This document shows positions 52,803 to 63,975 of a stretch of 64,000 nt of DNA, one piece after another (the stretch's first letter is position 1; each line of letters begins with the position of its first letter). Below the pieces are notes generated by a model. The model was not told the origin of the DNA. It saw nothing but the letters and a program-made list of their open reading frames with translations, and ran no database searches. This DNA comes from Pseudomonadota bacterium (GTDB lineage: Bacteria; Pseudomonadota; Gammaproteobacteria; Burkholderiales; Methylophilaceae), in NCBI GenBank assembly GCA_029563075.1, contig JAKQTN010000037.1, positions 38,566-102,565 on the forward strand. The letters are read 5' to 3'. The position numbers and the translations under genes were made by a program.

Positions 52803-54482
52803 ATGATTGAAAGCTCAACTTACTTGAAAGCCCATCTTACCGATTTACTCACCCGCGCCGCAAACACTATAAGCGCGGATGCTGCACAAATTAACATTGT
52901 ACTTGAGCGCCCAAAATCTGCAGAACACGGCGATTTTGCCACCAATTTAGCCATGATACTGGCTAAACCTCTGCGCCAAAACCCGCGCGCCATTGCTGAA
53001 AGTTTAATCAAAGCGCTGCCACAAAGCGAATATATCGCAAAAGTAGAAATTGCGGGCGCCGGCTTTATCAATTTCTTCTTGAATGCGCAATCCAAACAAT
53101 CCGTGGTGAGTGAGATTTTGCAGCAGGGTGCTGAATTTGGGCGCAACAATACTGGTAATGGTGCAAAAGTTCAGGTGGAATTTGTCTCTGCCAACCCCAC
53201 AGGTCCGCTCCACGTAGGCCATGGCCGCGGCGCAGCTGTAGGCGATTGCCTGGCGCGCTTATTGGAAGCTACTGGCTGGGAGGTCACGCGCGAATTTTAT
53301 TACAACGATGCCGGTGCACAAATTGATAATCTCACTATTTCAGTACTGGCGCGCTGCAAGGGTATCTCGACCGGCCATGCGAGCTTTCCAGAAAATGGTT
53401 ACCGCGGCGAATATATCAATGATATTGCTGCAGCCTATTTAACCAAACACACCGTTGTCGCAGACGACGTTGAGGTGACAGCCAGTGGCGACATAAATGA
53501 TCTGGAATCCATGCGTGCCTTTGCAGTTGCGTATTTACGCCACGAGCAGGATTTGGACTTGAAAGCGTTCCAAATTAAATTTGACGCGTTTTCACTGGAG
53601 AGCGCGCTCTATGCAGAAGGCAAGGTTGAGCAAACCGTGCAGGCGCTAATCAACAGCGGCCGCACTTACGAGCAGAATAATGCGCTTTGGCTTAAAACCA
53701 CAGATTTTGGCGATGATAAAGACCGCGTCATGCGTAAAAGTGAAGGCGGTTACACTTATTTTGTGCCGGATGTAGCCTACCACACTGAGAAATGGGAGCG
53801 CGGCTTTGTCCGCGTGATTAACGAGCAGGGCGCCGATCACCACAGCACCATCACCCGAGTTCGTGCCGGCTTGCAGGCGCTCGACATGGGCATTCCGAGA
53901 GGCTGGCCAGAATATGTGCTGCACCAGATGGTCACCGTCATGCGCAGCGGCGAAGAGGTAAAACTATCGAAGCGTGCCGGCAGTTATGTCACTTTGCGCG
54001 ATTTAATCGATGAAGTTGGCTGCGATGCCACGCGTTATTTCCTAGCCGCAAGACGCTCCGATTCGCAACTGGTGTTTGATATCGATCTGGCACGTGCACA
54101 AACGAACGATAACCCGGTGTATTACATTCAATATGCCCATGCACGTATTTGCAGCGTATTAAGCCAGTGGGGCGGCGATGTAACCAGCCTAAAATCAGTG
54201 AACTTAAGCCCGCTCAACATGCCAAACGAGGCAAAATTGATGCAGAGTTTGAGCGAGTATCCTGAAGTTGTGAACACAGCCGCCACAGATCTGGCACCGC
54301 ATACCATCGCCAATTACTTAAAAGAATGTGCAAGTGATTTGCATAGCTATTACAATGACACAAAATTTTTAGTGGATGATGAGCCAACCAAACTGGCACG
54401 TTTGGCGTTAATTGCCGCAACACAGCAAGTGCTAAAAAATGGCCTGAGTTTGCTGGGTGTGAGCGCGCCGCAGAAAATGTAA
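52803..54482 (+). CDS. argS: Arginyl-tRNA synthetase
   Basis: [38 protein letters not shown]. Confidence 0.97.
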   Translation: MIESSTYLKAHLTDLLTRAANTISADAAQINIVLERPKSAEHGDFATNLAMILAKPLRQNPRAIAESLIKALPQSEYIAKVEIAGAGFINFFLNAQSKQSVVSEILQQGAEFGRNNTGNGAKVQVEFVSANPTGPLHVGHGRGAAVGDCLARLLEATGWEVTREFYYNDAGAQIDNLTISVLARCKGISTGHASFPENGYRGEYINDIAAAYLTKHTVVADDVEVTASGDINDLESMRAFAVAYLRHEQDLDLKAFQIKFDAFSLESALYAEGKVEQTVQALINSGRTYEQNNALWLKTTDFGDDKDRVMRKSEGGYTYFVPDVAYHTEKWERGFVRVINEQGADHHSTITRVRAGLQALDMGIPRGWPEYVLHQMVTVMRSGEEVKLSKRAGSYVTLRDLIDEVGCDATRYFLAARRSDSQLVFDIDLARAQTNDNPVYYIQYAHARICSVLSQWGGDVTSLKSVNLSPLNMPNEAKLMQSLSEYPEVVNTAATDLAPHTIANYLKECASDLHSYYNDTKFLVDDEPTKLARLALIAATQQVLKNGLSLLGVSAPQKM

Positions 54483-54496
54483 AGCAAGGACGAAAT

Positions 54497-55108
54497 ATGA
54501 GCAGAGATTACAAACCTACCCAACAAAAAAACAGCCGGAGTAAAGGCAGCCCGTTTTTCTCAGGCTTACTGGTAGGTTTATTGCTGGGTGTAGGCTTATC
54601 TCTTGGGCTGACGATGTTTATTAAAGGTACCGACAATCCGTTTTCTGACAAAAAAATCAACAGGCCGGCTATCGAAAATCACACCGAAAAACTGGCCAAA
54701 GAAAATATTGCGACAGAAAGCGCCTTACCGCAGGAAGAAGGCCCTGATAGCGCAACCAAGCAGGATAATAAGTTTGATTTTTACACCATTTTGCCAGAAA
54801 CCGAAAGTACGGTAACCGAGCAGGAAATCAAGAATAATTCAAAAACAGTTAAAAAAGATAGCTATTTCCTGCAGGTGGGCGCGTTTACAAGCGAGGCTGA
54901 TGCGGACAACATGAAGGCCAAACTGGCTTTGCAAGGTTTTGAAGCGGTTGTGCAAACTGCAACCATTCCAGAAAAAGGCGTTTGGCATCGTGTGCGCGTA
55001 GGGCCGTTAAGCGATATTGCACAAATCAACAAGATTCGTGGCGAGCTCACAACCAACGGCTTTAATACCGACCTGATTAAGGTGCATACTGAAACAAAGC
55101 CCCAATAA
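54497..55108 (+). CDS. SPOR-domain protein
   Basis: Single TM then C-terminal YFLQVGAFTSEADADNMKAKLALQGFEA. Confidence 0.9.
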   Translation: MSRDYKPTQQKNSRSKGSPFFSGLLVGLLLGVGLSLGLTMFIKGTDNPFSDKKINRPAIENHTEKLAKENIATESALPQEEGPDSATKQDNKFDFYTILPETESTVTEQEIKNNSKTVKKDSYFLQVGAFTSEADADNMKAKLALQGFEAVVQTATIPEKGVWHRVRVGPLSDIAQINKIRGELTTNGFNTDLIKVHTETKPQ

Positions 55109-55320
55109 TTCTATTTACAAATGAATAATGATACGAAAACAAGCCGCAGACTGTGCTGTAGCACGACAAGATGAAGTTGATAAAGTCAGTATTGATTTAG
55201 AAATAAAATTAAGAAGGAATTAGTTGTCATCTTTAATTGTCAACTGACGTTAGTAAGCGTGGGCTGTGGTTTCATGTGGTTTCACAATAGTATTTTTTAC
55301 AAAGAAATAAGGAATAAATA

Positions 55321-55971
55321 ATGAAAAAGTTTTTTACGGTTTTTATGCTTGCGTTCGGCGCATTAACTATGGGCAATACCGCCCTCGCAGACGCACCCAA
55401 ACAAGGCGAACAGTTTGATGTTGTTGCACAGCCAATTTCTACAGAAAATCCGGCCAAAATTGAAGTGTTGGAGATCTTTTGGTATGGCTGCATTCACTGC
55501 TATCAAATGGAAGCGCCCTTAAACGCCTGGGTGAAAAAGTTGCCAGGCGATGTTTATTTCAAGCGTATGCCAGGCCTGCCCAACCCAAGCTGGGCGCCAA
55601 TGGCCAAAGCCTTTTACGCAATGGAAACTTTAGGAGTTGCCGAGAAGTTGCATACGCCTTTGTTTGAGGCTGTTCATAAACAAAAAACCTTGAACCCCAC
55701 CGATGAAAAAGCAGCGATTGACTGGGTGACCAAACAAAGCGGGCTGGATAAACTGAAAGTAGAGCAAGCATTCAAATCGTTCACTATCAACACCAGCCTA
55801 AATCGCGCTGCAATCACTTTTCGTAACTCTGGTGCAACCGGCGTACCAAGTCTGGTGATTGACGGTAAATACATCACCTCGAGCACCATGAGCGGCGGCA
55901 ACGAACAAGCGTTAAAAACCGCCGATTACATTATCGACAATGTACGCAAGGACAAAGCCGCAAAAAAGTAA
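55321..55971 (+). CDS. dsbA: Thiol:disulfide interchange protein
   Basis: Signal peptide; EIFWYGCIHCYQMEAPL active site (CIHC), GVPSLVIDGKY. Confidence 0.93.
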   Translation: MKKFFTVFMLAFGALTMGNTALADAPKQGEQFDVVAQPISTENPAKIEVLEIFWYGCIHCYQMEAPLNAWVKKLPGDVYFKRMPGLPNPSWAPMAKAFYAMETLGVAEKLHTPLFEAVHKQKTLNPTDEKAAIDWVTKQSGLDKLKVEQAFKSFTINTSLNRAAITFRNSGATGVPSLVIDGKYITSSTMSGGNEQALKTADYIIDNVRKDKAAKK

Positions 55972-56039
55972 ATCAGGCAAAAACTAAAAACAAAGTTTTG
56001 CCAAAAAAAGTAGCACTGCCAAAAAAAGTTAAATAACCC

Positions 56040-56070
56040 TAATTAACCCGCCGAATTTTTTCAGCGGGTT
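56040..56070 (+). terminator. Rho-independent terminator after dsbA
   Basis: AACCCGCCGAATTTTTTCAGCGGGTTTTTTTA. Confidence 0.85.
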
Positions 56071-56094
56071 TTTTTATGCGCTACACTATTGGCT

Positions 56095-56889
56095 ATGAAA
56101 AAAATCTTTATCACCGGGGCATCCAGCGGCATAGGCAACGCATTAGCACAAGAATACGCAAAACGCTTTGCCAATGGCAAAGTAATTATTGGGTTGGTTG
56201 CTAGGCGTAGTGAGCGCTTACAACAACTTGCGAGCGAGCTACAAACACAGCATCAAATCACCTGTGCTGTTTACCCACTGGATGTACGCGACAGCACGGC
56301 TCTAGAAGCTGCCGCACAAGACTTTATCACCCGCTTCGGCGCACCCGAAATTGTCATCGCCAACGCTGGCGTCAGTCGCGGCACGCTCACCGAGTACAAA
56401 GAAGACACCCCCGCATTTCAAGCGATTATGGATATTAACGTTTTGGGCATGGTGCATACTTTTCAACCTTTTATCGCCGCGATGAAACAAGCCGGGCATG
56501 GCCAACTGGTGGGTATTGCCAGCGTGGCAGGTATCCGCGGCTTGCCCGGAGCAGGTGCCTATAGCGCCAGCAAAGCCGCCGTTATTAATTATCTGGAAAG
56601 CCTGCGTGTAGAAATGGCGCGCGACAATATAGCCGTCACCACCATCGCGCCGGGCTATATCCGCAGCCCGATGACAAACGTTAACAGCTATAAAATGCCG
56701 TTTTTAATGGATGTCGACGTGTTTGCACACAAATTTGCCATTGCCGTAGAAAGCAAACGCCGCTTTGTGGTGATTCCATGGCAAATGGGCATACTGGCTA
56801 GATTCATGCGCTTAATACCGCCATACTTGTGGGATTTTGCGATGAAAAAAGCGCCACATAAAAAGCGCCTGGATTGGGATTGGCTTTAA
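56095..56889 (+). CDS. Short-chain dehydrogenase/reductase
   Basis: ITGASSGIGNALAQEYAK, IANAGVSRG, GAYSASKAAVINYLE. Confidence 0.93.
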   Translation: MKKIFITGASSGIGNALAQEYAKRFANGKVIIGLVARRSERLQQLASELQTQHQITCAVYPLDVRDSTALEAAAQDFITRFGAPEIVIANAGVSRGTLTEYKEDTPAFQAIMDINVLGMVHTFQPFIAAMKQAGHGQLVGIASVAGIRGLPGAGAYSASKAAVINYLESLRVEMARDNIAVTTIAPGYIRSPMTNVNSYKMPFLMDVDVFAHKFAIAVESKRRFVVIPWQMGILARFMRLIPPYLWDFAMKKAPHKKRLDWDWL

Positions 56890-56894
56890 TCCAT

Positions 56895-58559
56895 TTACCG
56901 AGCAATCGGTTTGAACCTGATGCGTTTTGGCTTCGCGCCTTCCTCGCCCAAACGTTTGCGTTTATCGGCTTCGTATTCCTGATAATTGCCGTTAAAGAAC
57001 GTCCACTGTGAATCACCTTCTGCCGCCAGAATATGCGTGGCGATGCGGTCGAGGAACCAGCGATCATGCGAAATCACCAATACACAGCCCGCAAATTCCA
57101 GCAGCGCGTCTTCCAGTGCACGTAAGGTTTCTACATCCAGGTCGTTGGAAGGCTCATCCAGCAGCAGCACATTACCGCCAGAAATTAGTGTTTTAGCCAA
57201 GTGCAAGCGCCCGCGCTCACCGCCTGAGAGCTGGCCGACGATTTTTTGCTGGTCGCCGCCTTTAAAATTGAAGCGGCCAATGTAGGCGCGTGACGGCGTT
57301 TCGTAACGACCCACCGTGAGAATATCCGAGCCGCCTGATATTTCATCAAACACAGTTTTATCGCTACTCAGTTCATCACGGCTTTGGTCTACATACGCCA
57401 GCTTGACCGTTGAGCCGATCTTCACCTCGCCGCTATCAGGCTGCTCTTTGCCGGTAATCATCTTGAACAAGGTCGATTTACCTGCGCCATTCGGGCCGAT
57501 AATGCCAACAATCGCGCCTGCAGGAATGCTAAAGCTCAAGTTATCAATCAGCAGGCGGTCTTTAAGCGCTTTGCTTACACCGTTGAACTCAATCACTTGG
57601 TCGCCTAAGCGCTCACCTGCAGGAATAAAAATCTCCTGCGTTTCATTACGTTTTTGGTATTCCGCACTCGCCAGCTCTTCATAGCGCGCGATTCTGGATT
57701 TACTTTTAGCTTGGCGTGCTTTCGGATTCTGGCGCACCCATTCCAACTCTGTATGCAGTGCCTTGCGCCTTGCAGATTCCTGCGACTCCTCCTGTTTCAG
57801 CCTTTCCTCTTTCTGCTCCAGCCAGCTTGAGTAATTGCCTTGCCACGGAATACCATGGCCGCGGTCTAACTCTAAGATCCACTCTGCCGCGTTATCGAGG
57901 AAGTACCTATCATGCGTGACCGCCACCACAGTACCGGGGAAGCGCACCAAAAACTGCTCCAGCCATTCCACAGATTCCGCATCCAAATGGTTGGTCGGCT
58001 CATCTAACAGCAGCATATCGGGTTTCGATAACAATAATTTACACAAGGCTACGCGGCGTTTTTCGCCGCCTGAAAGCGGGCCGATTTTTGCATCCCAAGG
58101 CGGTAGACGCAGCGCATCCGCGGCAACTTCCAGTTGATACTCCACATCCGAACCACTGGCTGCGATGATATTTTCATACCTGGCCTGATCTTCTGCCAAT
58201 TTATCAAAATCTGCGTCAGGGTCAGCGTATGCCGCATACACTTCTTCCAGCTTTTGCCTGGCTTCCATCACTGCACCCATGCCGCTTTCAACTTCCTCGC
58301 GTACAGTCTTATTAGCATCTAACTGCGGCTCCTGCGGCAGATAGCCGATTGAAATACCAGGCTGCCATTGCACTTCGCCTTCAAACTCTTTATCTACGCC
58401 CGCCATAATACGCAGCACGGTCGATTTGCCGGAACCGTTTAAACCCAGCAAACCGATTTTAGCCCCGGGGAAAAACGATAGTGAGATATCCTTGATGATT
58501 TGCCGTTTGGGCGGCACGATTTTGCTCACGCGGAGCATCGACATTACATATTGAGCCAT
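56895..58559 (-). CDS. ettA: Energy-dependent translational throttle protein EttA (ABC-F ATPase)
   Basis: Two ABC domains, GLNGSGKSTVLRIMAG, LSGGEKRRVALCKLLL, PTNHLDAESVEWLEQFL; start MAQYVMSMLRVSKIVPPKRQI. Confidence 0.95.
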   Translation of the reverse strand: MAQYVMSMLRVSKIVPPKRQIIKDISLSFFPGAKIGLLGLNGSGKSTVLRIMAGVDKEFEGEVQWQPGISIGYLPQEPQLDANKTVREEVESGMGAVMEARQKLEEVYAAYADPDADFDKLAEDQARYENIIAASGSDVEYQLEVAADALRLPPWDAKIGPLSGGEKRRVALCKLLLSKPDMLLLDEPTNHLDAESVEWLEQFLVRFPGTVVAVTHDRYFLDNAAEWILELDRGHGIPWQGNYSSWLEQKEERLKQEESQESARRKALHTELEWVRQNPKARQAKSKSRIARYEELASAEYQKRNETQEIFIPAGERLGDQVIEFNGVSKALKDRLLIDNLSFSIPAGAIVGIIGPNGAGKSTLFKMITGKEQPDSGEVKIGSTVKLAYVDQSRDELSSDKTVFDEISGGSDILTVGRYETPSRAYIGRFNFKGGDQQKIVGQLSGGERGRLHLAKTLISGGNVLLLDEPSNDLDVETLRALEDALLEFAGCVLVISHDRWFLDRIATHILAAEGDSQWTFFNGNYQEYEADKRKRLGEEGAKPKRIRFKPIAR

Positions 58560-58659
58560 GGAATTTATCTTTTTTTGAAAGAATGAAAGCTTAACAGAAA
58601 GCAGGCCGGCCTTGTTAAGTAGGTATAATGCGCCATGGCAACTACTTTTGAGACGCGCG

Positions 58660-59205
58660 ATGGCGCTTAAATCAACTATATACAAAATCGACCTGAATAT
58701 TGCGGATATGGATCGCAATTATTACGCGCAGCACAGCCTTACGCTGGCCAAACACCCATCAGAAACCGATGAACGTGTGATGGTGCGGCTCATCGCATTT
58801 ACGCTTTATGCCAATGAAAAACTGATTTTCGGTAAAGGTTTGAGTGATGACGAAGAGCCGGACTTGTGGCAGAAAGACCTGACTGGCGCGATACAATTGT
58901 GGATAGATGTGGGCTTGCCCGCAGAAAAGGAAATTCGCAAAGCCTGCGGCAGAGCAAAGCAAGTGGTGGTGGTGCTTTACGGCGGAAGGGTTGCTGATAT
59001 GTGGTGGAGCCAGAACAGCAAAGCGCTATTAAAAATCAACAACCTCAGCGTTATCAATTTACCCAGCACGCAAGTGCTGGCGGGCATTGCATCGCGCAAC
59101 ATGAACATCAGTTGCACCATTCAGGATGGCCAAATCCTGGTCAGTCATGATGCGGGGAATTTTGACATCAGCCCGGTTGTTCTAAAAGAGAACTCTTCCT
59201 ATTAA
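58660..59205 (+). CDS. yaeQ: YaeQ family protein
   Basis: MALKSTIYKIDLNIADMDRNYYAQHSLTLAKHPSETDERVMVRL. Confidence 0.93.
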   Translation: MALKSTIYKIDLNIADMDRNYYAQHSLTLAKHPSETDERVMVRLIAFTLYANEKLIFGKGLSDDEEPDLWQKDLTGAIQLWIDVGLPAEKEIRKACGRAKQVVVVLYGGRVADMWWSQNSKALLKINNLSVINLPSTQVLAGIASRNMNISCTIQDGQILVSHDAGNFDISPVVLKENSSY

Positions 59206-60416
59206 ATGCCCAGCGATTCTGCCCATGCCAGGGCTGAGAGATGACATTTGTTCACCATGGAAGAATCTAACTGCAACAATTCGGCCAGCTCCAGAATGCG
59301 CGCATCGTCAGAGTCTTCACAAGCTTCCGTCAACTGTAAAAAAGGGCCATAAATCCCTTCGCGAGTGAGTAAGGCCTCGGTTACTGGTTCCGGCAATTGG
59401 ATTTTTTCAAGTACCTGATCAATTGGCATTTTCAGTACGGCATCCAGCAACGAAAACACCCCGACAATAAACAGGTTATCGCGATCTTTTTTATCAAAAT
59501 AACTCTCACCCAGCAGCTCGGTCAGGCGTCCGCGCGTGATAGAAGTTTTCATTAGTGCGGGTGGTGTAGAGTTTTCTCCGGCTGTTACCATCAACAAAGT
59601 AAGCCAGCGATAAAGCTGGTTGGTGCCAAGAATCGACAAAGCGTGATTGATGGACTGCACCTCGCACGAGAGCCCGAACCCCACTGAGTTGATGTAGCGT
59701 AACAGCTTGAATGATAAGGCAGCATCCCGCTTGAAACCTGCTTCAATCACGTCATTATCAGCGTCCTGACTCACTTTATTCAGAATATTCAATACGCTAT
59801 CAAATGATGGATTGATCACTGTTGCCGTAAACGTCTCGGGGCGGGCAAAATAAAATCCCTGAAAAAGCTGAAAACCAGCATGTTTACATGCCTCAAACTG
59901 TTTCTCCGTTTCAACCTTTTCTGCAATCATTTTTACCGAAGACGCGTTAAATCGCATAAAAATCTTACCAAGCTCGGCAAGATCGACGCTCTGAATATCA
60001 ATTTTGACGTAATCGGCACACGGCCGTAAGCGCTCTGAGCCCTCACATAAATGCGGGTTATCCAGAGCAACCCGGTAGCCTTGGCTGCGTAAAGCCTGAC
60101 AGCGCTCAACAATCTCATCGCTAGGGGTAATACTCTTTAATATTTCAAGCACAGTACGCTTGGGCGGCATCAGCTCTAATAGCTCACTTTTCAACATCTC
60201 TTCATTCACGTTGATGAATGCAAGCTTGTCGCCCAGCAACCACTGCATATCCATTTCCCCTACGGTATTCACCAGCACATTAGAGCAAGCCTTAAAGTCA
60301 TCTTCAAACACCGCAGCTTCGGCACTTGCGCTGTGTCTGAAAAAAAGCTCATAACCAATGATGTGTTGCTTTAAATCCATAATGGGCTGGCGCCCGATAA
60401 ATGCCTGATCTTCCAT
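59202..60416 (-). CDS. EAL-HDOD domain signalling protein (YuxH-like)
   Basis: FIGRQPIMDLKQHIIGYELFFR, degenerate EAL, C-terminal HDOD region. Confidence 0.92.
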   Translation of the reverse strand: MEDQAFIGRQPIMDLKQHIIGYELFFRHSASAEAAVFEDDFKACSNVLVNTVGEMDMQWLLGDKLAFINVNEEMLKSELLELMPPKRTVLEILKSITPSDEIVERCQALRSQGYRVALDNPHLCEGSERLRPCADYVKIDIQSVDLAELGKIFMRFNASSVKMIAEKVETEKQFEACKHAGFQLFQGFYFARPETFTATVINPSFDSVLNILNKVSQDADNDVIEAGFKRDAALSFKLLRYINSVGFGLSCEVQSINHALSILGTNQLYRWLTLLMVTAGENSTPPALMKTSITRGRLTELLGESYFDKKDRDNLFIVGVFSLLDAVLKMPIDQVLEKIQLPEPVTEALLTREGIYGPFLQLTEACEDSDDARILELAELLQLDSSMVNKCHLSALAWAESLGI

Positions 60417-60633
60417 TTTTTCCTAACGCTCCGAGTATGCCGTCACACTACAATTACAATTCTTTATTGGGTTAATGTTAAACCTGCTTAAATTAAATCA
60501 CTCCAGAGAATAAAGAATATTTATAGGCTTAATTCCGCCCTTTGCTTATAAAATGAAATCTGTAAGCATAAACTTGATAGATAAAGTACGATAAGATAAC
60601 GTGGTTCAGTAAAAGGGTTCTCAGGCAAACCAA

Positions 60634-61872
60634 ATGATAGTTGACAACGCACTCTGGCTTAATCTGGCAGTCGCCCTGGGCATTGGACTGCTTATTGGCG
60701 CTGAACGCGAACGCAGCAAAGGCACCGGTCCTGAACGCTCGGCTGCAGGGATACGCACATTTACTATTTCAGCTCTACTTGGAGCAGTAAGCACTGCTGT
60801 CGACTTTTGGCTACTGGTCGCCTCCATATTCTGTGTGATGATTTTTACAGCTATCGCTTACTTTAACAGGCGGACTCAAGATCCGGGGCTGACGACCGAA
60901 ATCACCCTGATATTTACTATGATTTTAGGTGGATTAGCCATAAGCGCGCCCGCTTTAGCCGCTGCACTTGCGGTGGGGGTAGCCATACTGCTGGCCGCAA
61001 AGGAGCCTATTCATGGCTTTGTGCTTGGTGTGGTCACAAAAGATGAACTGAATGATTTTCTCATTCTGGCTGCCGCAACGCTTATTATTTTGCCGCTCGT
61101 GCCTAATGAGCTTATCGGGCCATTCGAGGCCGTTAACCCGCGTAACCTCTGGCTGATCGTGATTCTGGTAATGACGATCAGCGCGCTTGGCCACCTGGCG
61201 TTACGCTGGCTGGGCGGTCGCTTCGGCTTGCCGCTGGTTGGGCTGGTATCAGGTTTTATTTCCAGCATTGCAACTGTTGGCGCAATGGGCGAACGCGCGA
61301 AAGAAACACCCGCCTTAATAGGCGCGGCAGTGGCGGGGGCATTGTTATCCTGTCTCGCTACCATTTTGCAGCTCGCGATGCTGCTCGCAGCAATCCACCC
61401 ACCCACATTACACGCACTTATGTGGCCGCTTATTTTTGGGGGAATTTCGGTTGCGATATATGGCTTGGCAGTGACTTTAAATTCCTTCCATAAGAATGGA
61501 ACAGAGATCAATAAACCCACTAAAACGTTTAGCGTAAAAACCGCGCTGATGCTCGCTGCTGTGATTGCGGTAGTGCTGGTGACATCGGCTGCGTTAAAAG
61601 CCTGGTTTGGTCAGGCCGGGCTTGTGGTAGCCTCTGGTGTAGCGGGTTTGGCAGATGTGCATGCCTCTACCATCTCGGTCGCCTCGCTTGCCGGGGCTGG
61701 CAAACTTAGCCCGGAAAGCGCCGTGATACCCATACTGGTTGCTTTTTCGGTCAATTCAACTTCAAAAGCAGTCATCGCATTAATCAGCGGCGGTAAGGAA
61801 TTTTCAGACAAAGTTCTGCCGGGCTTGATTGTGCAAGTTGCTGCCACTTGGGCAGGATGGTGGCTGTTTTGA
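60634..61872 (+). CDS. MgtC/SapB-DUF4010 family membrane protein
   Basis: ALGIGLLIGAERERSKGTGPERSAAGIRTF, multiple TM segments. Confidence 0.92.
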   Translation: MIVDNALWLNLAVALGIGLLIGAERERSKGTGPERSAAGIRTFTISALLGAVSTAVDFWLLVASIFCVMIFTAIAYFNRRTQDPGLTTEITLIFTMILGGLAISAPALAAALAVGVAILLAAKEPIHGFVLGVVTKDELNDFLILAAATLIILPLVPNELIGPFEAVNPRNLWLIVILVMTISALGHLALRWLGGRFGLPLVGLVSGFISSIATVGAMGERAKETPALIGAAVAGALLSCLATILQLAMLLAAIHPPTLHALMWPLIFGGISVAIYGLAVTLNSFHKNGTEINKPTKTFSVKTALMLAAVIAVVLVTSAALKAWFGQAGLVVASGVAGLADVHASTISVASLAGAGKLSPESAVIPILVAFSVNSTSKAVIALISGGKEFSDKVLPGLIVQVAATWAGWWLF

Positions 61873-61902
61873 TAGTTTCACAACGCATTTAGATACGAAA
61901 TA

Positions 61903-61945
61903 AGATGCCCTACAAGCCAATATCCATGCGGCTTACAGGGCATCT
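61903..61945. repeat. Dispersed imperfect palindrome, copy G
   Basis: AGATGCCCTACAAGCC-AATATCCATGC-GGCTTACAGGGCATCT. Confidence 0.85.
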
Positions 61946-62082
61946 TTATTTGATGTTTAATAACGACTTTTGAAAGTATTGGCTGTTAATTATCAACTGC
62001 TACACAGATCCAATTAAGAAAAAGTAATAAGCTTTACTCAACTGTAACGGAATAGTTTCCCTATACTTTAAGGTTGATTCAT

Positions 62083-62768
62083 TCAAACCTTCCTTAACTT
62101 TTTTTTGGAGTACATCTCCATTTTGTGGGATTTTGAACCTTCCTTAATTTCATAACCTTTAGATTTGTCTGACAGGTCATTCCAAACTAGACTGTCACTT
62201 ATATATGGTAACCTGAAGTTAATATTCAACTTATGTGTTTGTTTATCAATGGTTTTTACAACTATCTTATCTATCACATGGGACAGAAATTCTTTTTTAT
62301 CTTTTACATTTAACTCTTTCAAATTATTAATCTTTTCACCAAATCCTGATATCCAATCTACCCATTTTGTTTGATTTTCTAATGAGTGAAGTTTTGATTT
62401 AATTTCTTCTCTTTTTGTTTTAAGTTCAAGATTATGTTGTTCAATATTGAACATGATCTGCTTTAAATTATCCGCACCCCACTTGTTTAATAATCTATTT
62501 GTTTCTAGATTCACTAGAGTAGTGTTGGTTTCTTTTAATTCTAATTCAATACTTTTAAGTACTTTTTTCAACTTACTTATTTCAATGGTTTGGTCAGTGT
62601 AGGTTTTAGACTCACCTAAAATTTGGTTTTTCACCTCTTCCTTAAATTGAACTGATTTCGAAAGGATATCTACAACGGTATCCCAAATTAATTGATCAGT
62701 CTCAGCAATTTTTAGATAGCGACTGTTTGAACATTCTGTTGATTTTACTGATATGTAATTTCGTTCTT
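62083..62768 (-). pseudogene. C-terminal fragment of a large serine recombinase, disrupted by an IS3-family insertion
   Basis: Open frame continues upstream of the GTG at 62634 (SKERNYISVKSTECSNSRYLKIAETDQLIWDTVVDILSKSVQFKEEV) up to the IS edge; zinc-ribbon-like start, then coiled coil, then KFLSHVIDKIVVKT. Confidence 0.7.
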
Positions 62769-62809
62769 TGAATCGCCACTAGTTTACTAGACGCCTTTGA
62801 GCCGTAATA

Positions 62810-63112
62810 ATGGCAACTAAAGAAAGGCGACAAATGAGCGGTAAACGTTATCCAGAAGAATTTAAATTAGCAGCAGTCCGTCAAATTACAGAAGGCGGAT
62901 ATGCAGTTTCCGATGTGGCAAAACGACTCGATGTTACTGTAGACAGTCTATATGCTTGGGTTAAGAAGTTTGGACCAGACGCTACAGTCCACCAAACCAA
63001 ACATGCAGAGCAAGCTGAACTTAATCGTCTACGTAAAGAGCTAAAGCGTGTCACAGAAGAGCGTGACCTCCTAAAAAAAGCCGCGGCATACTTCGCGAAG
63101 CAGTCCGAGTAA
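62810..63112 (+). CDS. IS3-family transposase OrfA (HTH)
   Basis: MSGKRYPEEFKLAAVRQITEGGYAVSDVAKRLDVTVDSLYAWVKKFG. Confidence 0.93.
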   Translation: MATKERRQMSGKRYPEEFKLAAVRQITEGGYAVSDVAKRLDVTVDSLYAWVKKFGPDATVHQTKHAEQAELNRLRKELKRVTEERDLLKKAAAYFAKQSE

Positions 63113-63975
63113 GATATGCCTTTATCAAAGACCATCAGGACTGCTGGCCTATCAAATGGCTGTGCCAGATGTTAGAAGTCCATCCCAGCGGGTTTTATTC
63201 CTGGTTAAAACATCCACATTCAGTACGCTATAACAATGACCAACGTCAAAGTGGTTTGATTAAGCAATGTTGGCTGGAGTCTGGTGGTGTTTATGGCTAC
63301 CGTAAAGTCCATAGCGATATGCGCGCTTTAGGTGAGCCAATCGGTATTAACCGCGTCTATCGCTTGATGCATATACATGGCTTAAAGGCGCAGGTCGGTT
63401 ACCGTAAGCCTAGGCATTATGGTGGTAAGCCTTACTTGACGAGTCCCAACACGTTAAATAGGCAATTCAACCCGACTTACCCTGACCAATCATGGGTGAC
63501 GGACATTACCTATATCCGCACCCATGAAGGCTGGTTATATCTTGCAGTAGTAATGGATTTGTTCTCTCGTCGTATTGTGGGCTGGTCTATGCAATCGCGC
63601 ATCACCAAAGAGCTGGTATTAGATGCGTTGCTGATGGCGGTATGGCGTAGGAAACCTAAAAACAGGGTGTTGATACATTCTGATCAGGGTAGCCAATACA
63701 CCAGTGAGGATTGGGATGTATTTTTAAAAGCACACAACCTAGAGTCCAGCATGAGTCGCCGTGGCAACTGCCATGATAATGCTGTGGCTGAAAGCTTCTT
63801 TCAACTACTTAAACGGGAAAGGATTAAACGCAAAATATATAATCATCGTGACGAAGCAAGACAGGATATATTTGACTACATAGAGTTGTTCTACAACTCA
63901 AAACGACGTCACAATTCCAATAACTTGTTATCTCCGATAGACTACGAAAATCAATTTAAAACTATGGCTGACTAG
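63071..63975 (+). CDS. IS3-family transposase OrfB (DDE integrase core), probably made by -1 frameshift from OrfA
   Basis: -1 relative frame, A7 slippery run in CTAAAAAAAGCC; WVTDITYIRTHEGWLYLAVVMDLFSRRIVGW and HSDQGSQY DDE motifs. Confidence 0.9.

Noticed and set aside
61011-61520. 169-aa minus-strand ORF
   Set aside because: Antisense to the DUF4010 membrane protein; composition typical of a shadow frame.
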